From an uncultured Eubacteriales bacterium (GTDB lineage: Bacteria; Bacillota; Clostridia; Monoglobales; Monoglobaceae), in assembly GCA_900545865.1 (NCBI GenBank), contig URAN01000010.1, positions 1 through 64,000 of the forward strand: a DNA stretch of 64,000 nt, read 5' to 3'. Made by a program: the position numbers and the translations under genes. Every line of letters begins with the position of its first letter. Positions within the stretch are counted from its first letter, which is position 1. Positions 44,486 to 52,315 of this stretch are shown in pieces. Under the pieces are notes generated by a model, which was not told the origin of the DNA, did no database searches, and was given only the letters and a program-made list of their open reading frames with translations.

Positions 44486-44525
44486 ATGAATATATTATTG
44501 GGTTATAGTCCCATATTTCTTTGAT

Positions 44526-45518
44526 TTACGGTACATAGATTGTTACCGAGTTATCCGATGATGTGATTGTGCTGCTCGGATAAAGGTCCTTTACAAGAGA
44601 TACCGGAACGAATATTCTGTCGCTCAATTCCTCGGGTTTTACCGTTTCGCCGCTATCCTTGTATACCTTTGCCGAATTGATAAATATCGATTTGGTTTTC
44701 ATATCGATTTTAAGCGTCTTATATTCCGCATACGCCGCCGCTGTCAATATATCGCCGTTCCACACAACAGACATTCCCAAATTCTCGGTCAAATACCTGA
44801 CAGGTACCATAATTTCACCTGCTTGTATAAACGGCGAAACATCGGTTTCTTGTGTAAAGTCATCAACCTTTACATTTGTTTCACCAACCGTAAAGGTAAC
44901 ATACTTGCCGACGCTTTTCGGCACCATTGTCGGCGCAACGTTATAACCGCCGACGCTTATATCAATACCTTCGACATTAAAAACTTTCCCGACCGTATAC
45001 GAATCCGAATATGTAACTATGCCTATACTGTCGGCTTTAAATCTCAAAGGATATTTGTCGAATGAGTTCCAAAGGGTTTTGGGATTTTTTGAAATCAATA
45101 CAAACGAAAACAATGTTCCATCTTTATCAATCAGATTATCCTTGAGCGTTGAATCCATATATGTAAAAGTTATCGAATTATCTTCGATTTTTGATTCAAT
45201 ATCCGCTTTGTTCTTAACCAAAGATTTGTCATCTAAAATGACTTTGGGAAGATTATCCTCTGTCATTATATTAAACTGTTGTATATCATATTCAAAAGAA
45301 AATGTAACCGCACATACTTTTCCGAGTGACTTTGACACCGCGACATCAAAGTTTCGCATATTAACATCAACTTTTATCTCGCCGTTGGTATCATTCATTA
45401 TTCCCGGGGAAAAGTATAGTTGTAATTTCGGCTGTTCCGCATTCGCGAAAACCGTTGCCGAACACAATACTGTTATCGCAAGCAAAATTGCAAATATCGG
45501 TTTCAATCTCTTTATCAT
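44526..45518 (-). CDS. Secreted cohesin-like protein with stalk domain
   Basis: The product has 330 residues: signal peptide 1-27, a cohesin-like domain (about 30-195; VCAVTFSFEYDIQQFNIM, LFSFVLISKNP) and a C-terminal copper amine oxidase N-terminal-like stalk domain (about 200-330; IMVPVRYLTENLGMSVVWNG, RIFVPVSLVKDLYPS). Stalk domains of this sort are common on Gram-positive surface proteins and may mediate wall or protein contact. No dockerin or SLH is present. It lies 18 bp after the stop of another cohesin-like gene, so the two probably form an operon. Confidence 0.75.
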   Translation of the reverse strand: MIKRLKPIFAILLAITVLCSATVFANAEQPKLQLYFSPGIMNDTNGEIKVDVNMRNFDVAVSKSLGKVCAVTFSFEYDIQQFNIMTEDNLPKVILDDKSLVKNKADIESKIEDNSITFTYMDSTLKDNLIDKDGTLFSFVLISKNPKTLWNSFDKYPLRFKADSIGIVTYSDSYTVGKVFNVEGIDISVGGYNVAPTMVPKSVGKYVTFTVGETNVKVDDFTQETDVSPFIQAGEIMVPVRYLTENLGMSVVWNGDILTAAAYAEYKTLKIDMKTKSIFINSAKVYKDSGETVKPEELSDRIFVPVSLVKDLYPSSTITSSDNSVTIYVP

Positions 45519-45536
45519 TGTAATTGCGCCCTCTCT

Positions 45537-46406
45537 TTATTGTACCTCTATCGGTTGAATCGTTGTCAACGCCTTCATATTCGCGAATGATTCCCAAAGA
45601 TAATATTTGACCGTAAGATTCGTTTTATCCGATATATTGTTAAATGTTATATCGTTTATATTTGCCGAAGCCGTAAGATTCGGATTAACAACCGTTCCCT
45701 TTGTCAATCCCGTTGACGTATCGTAAAGCTGTGCGATGAGAATCGCACCCTGTCCTTTTGATAATCTTATATTAATTGAACCTTTTACCGTATTGTTCGC
45801 GAATGTTGCCGATGCGTTTTCGGCTATTACATTTTTTATATCCGCCGTTGAATCCTCCTGCGGAACAGTAATGTCAAATTTGCTCGAAAGGTCGGGTTGT
45901 ACAAGCTCGGTTACATATGTTTTTTCGCTCTCATCAAATCCAATCTCAATTTTGTCGCTCACTTTGTCATTAATCGTAAATTTTACAGTACCGATTTTAA
46001 GGTTTCCGTTTGTATCAACGCTATTGAGCGAAATTCCGCTTTCATATGCAAATGCAACCAAAATAACATTTGCATAATCTTTTGTCGGCTGAAATTCCTT
46101 TGTCAGTTTGTCGCTTTCCGTACCACTGAACAAGTCGGTTTCAAAAACGCTCGCTTTATATGTAAGTTTAGTCTTATCAAACTTTAAATGAGTTTCAAAT
46201 GCACCGAGTTTAAGTCCCGCATCCTTTTCGTCGCTTAAGCCGGTCAAAGTTAATGTTGCCGCTGCCGTTTCGCCTTTTACATATGCTTTTTTATCAAATT
46301 CAATTTTGATGCCGACCTTATTGTCTGCCTCCGCATACGCAAACGACGAAAACATTATCGTTGCCATCATAATCATTATCAACATTACCGCAATTTTGTG
46401 TTTCAT
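45537..46406 (-). CDS. Secreted cohesin-like protein
   Basis: The product has 289 residues: signal peptide 1-25, a cohesin-like domain (about 30-180; YVKGETAAATLTLTGL, AFETHLKFDKTKLTYKASV, IGTVKFTINDKVSDKI) and a C-terminal fibronectin/Ig-like domain (about 195-289). No anchor is visible. It is the first gene of the cluster with its own promoter, followed 18 bp later by the cohesin-stalk gene. The domain call is from the alternating strand pattern and the LKFDKTKL-type motif; it would need profile confirmation. Confidence 0.7.
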   Translation of the reverse strand: MKHKIAVMLIMIMMATIMFSSFAYAEADNKVGIKIEFDKKAYVKGETAAATLTLTGLSDEKDAGLKLGAFETHLKFDKTKLTYKASVFETDLFSGTESDKLTKEFQPTKDYANVILVAFAYESGISLNSVDTNGNLKIGTVKFTINDKVSDKIEIGFDESEKTYVTELVQPDLSSKFDITVPQEDSTADIKNVIAENASATFANNTVKGSINIRLSKGQGAILIAQLYDTSTGLTKGTVVNPNLTASANINDITFNNISDKTNLTVKYYLWESFANMKALTTIQPIEVQ

Positions 46407-46578
46407 TTTAAAGTTCCCCCGTTACTCTCTTGTTTGGATAAATCTCCGATGAATAAAAATACTGTTCGAGCCGGATTTAATTTTGATAAAATTGTGTCTT
46501 TTGCCGTAATTCACAGCACAAAATGGATAAACCCCATACCTTAATTGATATAATTAACCAACACTTTATATATATTAG

Positions 46579-46607
46579 TTATACCAAACTATCAGAATTT
46601 AGCAAGT
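46579..46607 (-). promoter_or_regulatory. Promoter of the cohesin-like gene pair
   Basis: On the minus strand TTGCTA and TATAAC are 16 bp apart, within AT-rich DNA. The predicted leader is about 170 nt. Confidence 0.45.
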
Positions 46608-46702
46608 GGCTTTATTAACAGAATTTCAACTATTTTTTTGTTCAATATTAACAACCAAGCTTACATATTCCGTTTTTATCCCCGAAACACTTTCACAAAA
46701 AC

Positions 46703-46731
46703 AAAAAACCTCGGTTTTTTCGAGGTTTTTT
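46703..46731. terminator. Bidirectional terminator
   Basis: AAAAAACCTCG and CGAGGTTTTTT form an 11-bp stem with a TTTTTT-type loop and T-runs on both strands, separating the surface cluster from the core genes. Confidence 0.75.
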
Positions 46732-46777
46732 GGGGTTGATAGCATTCCGCATAATTTGCGCCGTTTGTTCGTGTGAT

Positions 46778-46804
46778 CGGGCGGTCGTGGACGCCCGCCC
46801 CTAC
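46778..46804. repeat. GC-rich palindromic intergenic repeat
   Basis: CGGGCG and CGCCCG pair around GTCGTGGA, followed by CCCCTAC. It resembles the repeat at 44445-44485. The 532-bp gap 46407-46938 otherwise holds a promoter (46579-46607), a terminator (46703-46731) and no gene. Confidence 0.5.
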
Positions 46805-46938
46805 AGTATTGGTGCATATACACCCACATCCCTGTTGCAATCAAAATCAAAAATATAAAATATTTCATTGCCGCCGCGGTAGGCACGGCGGAACAGGGGA
46901 CGGCGATTATTCAATATATTTTATATTTTTGATGCTCG

Positions 46939-47559
46939 TCATTGTTTCATCGCCGCCGTTGCCTTTTCCGCATTTTGAATCTTGCCTTGATTTTCGGGCT
47001 TTTCATTCATCTTTTCGGGCATTTTAAGCAAGCACCAATATGTCGGCTCGTCATCCGCCGTCATTCCGAGAATCTCGGCACATTTGGCATTTTCGCGCAT
47101 ATCAAAGCTTTCGATAAGCATTTCGTCTTCGCCGCTATTGCCTGATTTCAGGCTGTTGTACAAATCCTCATCCAAGATGAAAATCTGGTACTGGCCCGCG
47201 GCAAGTTCTGCCGTAAATTTTATGCTGCCATAGCCTGCTGCGCCCATTTGCGACAAAGACCCCGTTCTTGTCAGATGTACGGTTACTTTGCCGTCACCGT
47301 CTATATCATCAACGTAATCTTTAAGATAGCTTTCAAGCGCCGCTGCCTGTTCATCGGTTATCATCTTTTCGCCGAAAAACTCTATTGGCAAATCATACTC
47401 TTTATTGGACACGACCTGATAAACCGTAACGCCGATAAGCATAAGCACAACGAGCGTTACTATTGTATGGATTTTATAATAATCCCAAAAATGCTTGATT
47501 CTTTGTGTAAAGGTCATCTGCTTTACAAGTTCTTTCGCCTCTTTTGCCTGTTTATCCAT
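46939..47559 (-). CDS. Hypothetical single-pass membrane protein
   Basis: The product has 206 residues: a charged cytoplasmic N-terminus with helix (MTFTQRIKHFWDYYKIH), one membrane segment (about 31-51), and an extracytoplasmic domain of 150 residues with an alternating alpha/beta pattern and acidic surface. I recognise no family. It lies 44 bp downstream of pgsA on the same strand and probably shares its transcript, hinting at an envelope role. The C-terminal tail is basic and low in complexity. Confidence 0.75.
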   Translation of the reverse strand: MDKQAKEAKELVKQMTFTQRIKHFWDYYKIHTIVTLVVLMLIGVTVYQVVSNKEYDLPIEFFGEKMITDEQAAALESYLKDYVDDIDGDGKVTVHLTRTGSLSQMGAAGYGSIKFTAELAAGQYQIFILDEDLYNSLKSGNSGEDEMLIESFDMRENAKCAEILGMTADDEPTYWCLLKMPEKMNEKPENQGKIQNAEKATAAMKQ

Positions 47560-47603
47560 AATTAATACCGCCTTTCACCGAAATATAAAGTGTTTAAATG
47601 CCG

Positions 47604-48134
47604 TCAGACGCGCTTTTCGTCATAATGGCGTATGGTATCGACAACATAACCTACAGCCGCAAACAGCATTGCCAAAATTATTATTGCGACAAACGCATAC
47701 ATCGCCGGAGGCGGCATCTTATCCTCGCCCCAAAGAATTATGCACAGTACGGCGGCATAAAATATGACCGTCGCCGCTTTTCCGTACCAATTCGAGCGAA
47801 CAACTATTTTTCTCAAATACAAGATTCCGCCCGTTATAATCATCGTTACCTCTTTGGCAATGACGATTATCAAAAGCCATTTCGGAATGTAATTCCGAAC
47901 AGCAAGGCACACAATCGCCGTTATCTGCATCAATTTATCGGCGAACGGGTCATAAATCATTCCGAAATTCGTTATCATATTAAAATGCCGCGCGATAAAT
48001 CCGTCTATTACATCGGTTATTCCGGCAAGCACAAATATCAACGCGCCTGCATACGGATTATTTTCAATCAGCATAAAATACGCGAACAAAGGAACCATCG
48101 CAACCCGTGCTGTGGTCAGAATATTCGGTATCAT
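47604..48134 (-). CDS. pgsA: CDP-diacylglycerol-glycerol-3-phosphate 3-phosphatidyltransferase
   Basis: The 176-residue polytopic membrane enzyme carries the full CDP-alcohol phosphatidyltransferase motif: Asp41, Asp44-Gly45, Ala48-Arg49, Gly58, Asp62 and Asp66 (VIDGFIAR to DPFAD). It makes phosphatidylglycerol phosphate, the first committed step to phosphatidylglycerol and cardiolipin. Its start overlaps the stop of the thioesterase gene by 4 bp (ATGA), indicating coupled translation. Confidence 0.95.
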   Translation of the reverse strand: MIPNILTTARVAMVPLFAYFMLIENNPYAGALIFVLAGITDVIDGFIARHFNMITNFGMIYDPFADKLMQITAIVCLAVRNYIPKWLLIIVIAKEVTMIITGGILYLRKIVVRSNWYGKAATVIFYAAVLCIILWGEDKMPPPAMYAFVAIIILAMLFAAVGYVVDTIRHYDEKRV

Positions 48135-48550
48135 TGTGTTTCACCTCGCATTTCCAAAAGCTTTTCATAGACATCGGGATAACGTTTTTTCAGATTCAGC
48201 GGTCTTAAATCCGTATCGGTAAAAGCGTGGGTCGTATAACCCTTTGCCAAAAGCGCTTCGTCCGATGCGCGGCGGACAACAAAATCAAATCTGCACTTGG
48301 CAACACCGAGATACGATATTTCGGTATCGACATACACGCTGTCGCCGTACACCGCGCTTTTTATAAACTTGCAATAGCAATCGGCAAGCGGCATCCTAAG
48401 TCCGCGATTTTCCGTTTCGGCATAATTCATACCGTGTTCGATTGCAAACCTGCTGCGCGCGACCTCAAACCACGGAAAATAATTCGCATGGTACACTATT
48501 CCCATTTTATCGGTTTCGCTGTATCTGACATCTATTTTTGTTCTGTACAT
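48131..48550 (-). CDS. Acyl-CoA thioesterase, YbgC/4HBT family
   Basis: The 139-residue hot-dog-fold product has the motif RYSETDKMGIVYHANYFPWFE, given in parts as YSETDKMG and VYHANYFPWFE, with the catalytic Asp-containing DxMGxVxxxxY pattern. It hydrolyses acyl-CoA or acyl-ACP thioesters; YbgC homologues link lipid and envelope metabolism. It is translationally coupled to pgsA. Confidence 0.9.
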   Translation of the reverse strand: MYRTKIDVRYSETDKMGIVYHANYFPWFEVARSRFAIEHGMNYAETENRGLRMPLADCYCKFIKSAVYGDSVYVDTEISYLGVAKCRFDFVVRRASDEALLAKGYTTHAFTDTDLRPLNLKKRYPDVYEKLLEMRGETQ

Positions 48551-48592
48551 ATTTTATCTCTCTGCCTTATATAGAATTTTAACGTCCGAACT

Positions 48593-48823
48593 CTATTCGC
48601 CCGTTTCAAAACTTCCCATTCCGGTAAGAACTTTCGCTTTTCCTCTTATTTTTATCGCCGTTGTAACATCGGTGAACTGACAGATAAACGCCTCGCCCTT
48701 ATCAAGCTTTTCGGTATGATGAAATTTTGTATCTCTGCCGCTTGTAAGGCCGATTATCGTTACGCCGTCCTCTTCCGCCACCACTGCGATATAATCATTA
48801 TTGAAATTTGAGCTTACTTCCAT
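48593..48823 (-). CDS. mtrB: Trp RNA-binding attenuation protein TRAP
   Basis: The 76-residue product aligns without gaps to Bacillus TRAP with an offset of two residues: EDGVTIIGLTSGRDTKFHH, LDKGEAFICQFT and TAIKIRG. The three residues that contact (G/U)AG RNA in Bacillus (Lys37, Lys56, Arg58) correspond to Lys39, Lys58 and Arg60 here, and the tryptophan-pocket Thr residues are kept (Thr27, Thr32). TRAP forms an 11-subunit ring that, with tryptophan bound, wraps leader RNAs of trp genes. The target operon and an anti-TRAP are not in this window, but trpS lies 2.4 kb upstream. Confidence 0.93.
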   Translation of the reverse strand: MEVSSNFNNDYIAVVAEEDGVTIIGLTSGRDTKFHHTEKLDKGEAFICQFTDVTTAIKIRGKAKVLTGMGSFETGE

Positions 48824-48855
48824 TTTTACAACCGCCTTTTTAAATTATTTGTCAA

Positions 48856-49983
48856 TTATTTGTCCGAAAATTTATCGATTATCGCCGCAACGATTCTCTC
48901 TGACGCATAACCGTCTCCGTAAGGATTGACTGCCTTTGCCATTTCATGATATGCAGTGTCATCGGTCAAAAGCTCACAGGTCATATTAAATATGTTATCC
49001 TCGTCCACGCCTGCGATTTTTACCGTTCCCGCTTCAACCGCCTCGGGGCGTTCGGTTTCGTTGCGAAGGACAAGAACCGGCTTGCCGAGCGACGGGGCTT
49101 CCTCCTGTAATCCGCCTGAGTCGGTCAATACGAGAAAGCCGCGCTTAATTGCATTATGAAGCTCATCGGCATTAACCGGGTCAATCAGTTTTACGCGGTC
49201 AACGCCGTCGAGTATTGACCGCACCGTATTTTGAACCACAGGGTTCAAATGTACGGGGTACACGACCTCGACATCATCAAACTTTTCAACGATTCGGCGA
49301 ACCGCGCGGCATATATTTTCAAGCGGTTTACCGAGGTTTTCGCGTCTGTGTGCCGTCATAACGATTACACGCTTTTCGTCCCATTCCATACCGGCAAGGG
49401 TTTCGTCTTTAAATTCATAATTGTCGCGAACCGTCGTTTTAAGCGCGTCAACCACTGTATTGCCCGTTATATAAACAGTTGACGGGTCTGTTTTCTCTGA
49501 TATAAGATTATTATAATTTCGCTGTGTCGGCGCAAAATGCATATCGGCAATCACGCCCGTTATTCTGCGGTTTACCTCCTCGGGATACGGAAAGTATTTG
49601 TTATAGGTTCTAAGTCCCGCTTCAACGTGTCCGACCGCAATTTGATTATAAAACGCCGCAAGCGAGCCGACAAAAGTCGTTGACGTATCGCCGTGAACCA
49701 ACACAATGTCAGGCTTTGCCTCTTTCATAACCTCATCGAGACCGCTCAGCGACCGCGTAACTATATCAATCAGCGTTTGACGGCTTTTCATTATATCAAG
49801 GTCATAATCGGGTTTGATATTAAAAATATCCAAAACCTGGTCAAGCATCTCACGGTGCTGAGCCGTAACGCAAACTATTGACTCGATTTTATCGGGATGA
49901 GCCTCTAACTCCTTTACAAGCGGAGCCATTTTGATTGCCTCCGGTCTTGTTCCGAATATTGACATTACTCGAATTTTACTCAT
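48856..49983 (-). CDS. wecB: UDP-N-acetylglucosamine 2-epimerase (non-hydrolysing)
   Basis: The 375-residue product starts at the ATG 49981-49983 (MSKIRVMSIFGTRPEAIKMA), with AAAGGA upstream; the frame is open 13 codons further without a ribosome site. Motifs include GTRPEAIK, GHVEAGLRT and LTDSGGLQEEAPSLGKP. It interconverts UDP-GlcNAc and UDP-ManNAc for teichoic acid or other wall polymer linkage units. It lies 48 bp after the tagO/wecA gene, so the two make the first precursors of a secondary wall polymer, the type of ligand SLH proteins bind. Confidence 0.94.
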   Translation of the reverse strand: MSKIRVMSIFGTRPEAIKMAPLVKELEAHPDKIESIVCVTAQHREMLDQVLDIFNIKPDYDLDIMKSRQTLIDIVTRSLSGLDEVMKEAKPDIVLVHGDTSTTFVGSLAAFYNQIAVGHVEAGLRTYNKYFPYPEEVNRRITGVIADMHFAPTQRNYNNLISEKTDPSTVYITGNTVVDALKTTVRDNYEFKDETLAGMEWDEKRVIVMTAHRRENLGKPLENICRAVRRIVEKFDDVEVVYPVHLNPVVQNTVRSILDGVDRVKLIDPVNADELHNAIKRGFLVLTDSGGLQEEAPSLGKPVLVLRNETERPEAVEAGTVKIAGVDEDNIFNMTCELLTDDTAYHEMAKAVNPYGDGYASERIVAAIIDKFSDK

Positions 49984-50031
49984 AATTTTTCCTTTCAGAC
50001 CAGCCGCGCCGATGTGCGGCACAATCGTTAA

Positions 50032-51192
50032 TTATTCTTTATTTTCTGTTGAATCGGCAACCGTTTTTGCCGATTCGATTTTTATTTCGTCTGTGCTGTC
50101 CGCAGTACAGCTTTCCGAATTTTGCTCGGGATTTTTAAGCTCGCTCATAAATTTGAGCGATGCTAAGATTATTACCATAACCGACAAAATAAGGAAGATA
50201 CCTCTTTTATATCCGCGTGTCGATATTACAACAGCCGTGAGACACAAAACCGCCGTTATTGTGTACAAAATGGCAACGGTCTGCTTTTGAGAAAATCCCA
50301 TATCCAAAAGCCTGTGATGCAGATGCCCCCTGTCGGGTGACATCGGCGACCTTCCCGTAAGGACACGTCTTATAATGGCGAACAGCGTGTCGAATATCGG
50401 AAGTCCGAGGACGATAATCGGCACGGCGAATGATATTATCGCCGAAAGTTTCAGGAATCCCTGAATCGATATACACGCAAGGATAAATCCTAAAAACAAC
50501 GCGCCCGTGTCGCCCATAAAGATTTTTGCCGGATTAAAGTTATACGGCAAAAATCCGAATCCTGCGCCTGCGACCGCCGCTGTGATGATAGCAACGTTTA
50601 TGTTTTGACTCAGCATCGTCATAACAAGCATACAAATTGATGCAATCGATGACACGCCGACCGCAAGACCGTCAAGACCGTCTATAAGATTAACCGCGTT
50701 GCAGATACCCGTTATCCAAAACATCGTAACGGCAACCGATACCCAATAATTCATAAATATATATGGTGGTCCGCCGAACCAGCGTGCAAACGGGTTTGCA
50801 AACATCTCGATTCGCACGCCCGAATAAACAACTATCGCAGCCGCAATAATCTGGCACAAAAGCTTGATTATTGCCTTCATATCGGTAATATCATCAATAA
50901 TGCCGACCGTCACAATAATAACGCACCCTATCAAAATTCCTGCCGTTTCTCTGTCAAGTTCGGCAAAGCATAAAACGCTTACTATAAATCCGTAAAAAAT
51001 CGCAAGTCCGCCAATTAGCGGAATCGGTTTTTTATGAACGCGGCGCTTATCCTTAGGCACATCAATTGCGTTAATTTTATGGGCAAGTGATATAACCATC
51101 GGTGTTGCGGCGAACGAAATCAAAAACGCGACCGCAAGTGCAAAAAATACAAATATTTTGTTACTGAAAACCATTTCACTTCCGTAAAACAT
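50032..51192 (-). CDS. tagO: Undecaprenyl-phosphate GlcNAc-1-phosphate transferase
   Basis: The 386-residue product has about eleven membrane segments and the PNPT-family motifs HKKPIPLIGG, VGIIDDITDM, NLIDGLDGLAVG and FNPAKIFMGDTGAL. It transfers GlcNAc-1-phosphate to undecaprenyl phosphate, opening wall teichoic acid or secondary polymer synthesis. The ATG at 51190-51192 has GGAGG seven bases upstream; the ATG two codons earlier is too close to it. It is followed by the UDP-GlcNAc 2-epimerase gene. Confidence 0.93.
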   Translation of the reverse strand: MFYGSEMVFSNKIFVFFALAVAFLISFAATPMVISLAHKINAIDVPKDKRRVHKKPIPLIGGLAIFYGFIVSVLCFAELDRETAGILIGCVIIVTVGIIDDITDMKAIIKLLCQIIAAAIVVYSGVRIEMFANPFARWFGGPPYIFMNYWVSVAVTMFWITGICNAVNLIDGLDGLAVGVSSIASICMLVMTMLSQNINVAIITAAVAGAGFGFLPYNFNPAKIFMGDTGALFLGFILACISIQGFLKLSAIISFAVPIIVLGLPIFDTLFAIIRRVLTGRSPMSPDRGHLHHRLLDMGFSQKQTVAILYTITAVLCLTAVVISTRGYKRGIFLILSVMVIILASLKFMSELKNPEQNSESCTADSTDEIKIESAKTVADSTENKE

Positions 51193-51243
51193 AGTCATTC
51201 CTCCAACTATTAAATGACGCCGATAAAAGCGGCATTTAATATA

Positions 51244-52257
51244 TTACGGCTGTATAAATCCAACCTTGCGATATACCTTTGCTATCGTCTTGAACGCGGT
51301 TCTCTCCGCAATCTGCGCACCGCTGCGGTAAACATCTTCGAGATAATCACGGTTCGCTGTCAGTTCTGCATACCTCTTTTGAATCGGTTCAAGTGCCGCA
51401 ACAACGGCATCGGCAACCGCGGATTTGAATACTCCGTATCCTTTTCCTTCAAACTCGGCTTCGGTTTCTTCCATCGTCTTACCCGTAACCGCGCCGTAAA
51501 TGCTCATAAGGTTCTCGATTCCCTCTTTGCCTTCGCCGCGGCGAACCTCAGAACCTGAATCGGTAACGGCACGTTTAATCTTGCGCACGATTGCATCGGG
51601 CTTGTCCAAAAGCAGAATATACGCATTTTCGTTCGGGTCGGATTTTGACATCTTTTGAGTCGGATCCTGAAGGCTCATTATTCTCGCCCCGACTTTCGGA
51701 ATATACGGTTCGGGAATCTTGAACGTTTCGCTGTACGCATTGTTAAATCGTTTGGCAATATCCCGTGTTATCTCAAGATGCTGTTTTTGGTCTTCTCCGA
51801 CAGGAACGAGGTCGGCTTGGTACAAAAGTATATCCGCCGCCATAAGAACGGGATATGTGAATAATCCTGCGTTTATATTATCAGCGTGCTTGCGGCTCTT
51901 GTCTTTGAACTGTGTCATACGCGAAAGCTCCCCCATATATGTGTTACAGCTCAACACCCACGACAGCTGAACGTGTGCCGGGACGTGCGACTGAAAGAAC
52001 ACGGGGCTTTTTTTAGGGTCGATGCCTGCGGCAAGAAACAGAGCAAGCAAATCGATTGCGTTTTTTCTGAGTACCTTTGCTTCTTGGCGAACGGTAATTG
52101 TGTGCAAATCCGCAAGCATAAAATAACATTCATACTCATCCGATTTTTGCAGCTCAACCCAGTTGCGCAGTGCTCCGACGTAATTTCCGAGCGTTACCGC
52201 GCCCGATGGCTGAATACCGCTCAGTATTCTCTTTTTTGGTGTAATATTATCTGACAT
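51244..52257 (-). CDS. trpS: Tryptophanyl-tRNA synthetase
   Basis: The 337-residue class I synthetase has PSGAVTLGNYVGAL (the HIGH-equivalent region, about 17-30) and KMSKS (202-206). It charges tRNA-Trp. ATG has AAGGAG upstream. The leader to the preceding gene is only 58 bp, too short for a T-box, so control must be elsewhere. Its proximity to the TRAP gene is notable because uncharged tRNA-Trp controls anti-TRAP in Bacillus. Confidence 0.95.
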   Translation of the reverse strand: MSDNITPKKRILSGIQPSGAVTLGNYVGALRNWVELQKSDEYECYFMLADLHTITVRQEAKVLRKNAIDLLALFLAAGIDPKKSPVFFQSHVPAHVQLSWVLSCNTYMGELSRMTQFKDKSRKHADNINAGLFTYPVLMAADILLYQADLVPVGEDQKQHLEITRDIAKRFNNAYSETFKIPEPYIPKVGARIMSLQDPTQKMSKSDPNENAYILLLDKPDAIVRKIKRAVTDSGSEVRRGEGKEGIENLMSIYGAVTGKTMEETEAEFEGKGYGVFKSAVADAVVAALEPIQKRYAELTANRDYLEDVYRSGAQIAERTAFKTIAKVYRKVGFIQP

Positions 52258-52315
52258 TATTTTTCTCCTTGTGTATGCTGATGCCGGAAACCGACAATAT
52301 CAAGCATTCTCGTTT

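Noticed and set aside
38312..46406. Classical cellulosome gene cluster
   Set aside because: No dockerin-bearing enzyme is present in the window and the dockerin-like loops are degenerate, so only a cellulosome-like scaffold is claimed.
52258..52315. T-box leader upstream of trpS
   Set aside because: The gap is only 58 bp and lacks a T-box sequence and terminator pair.
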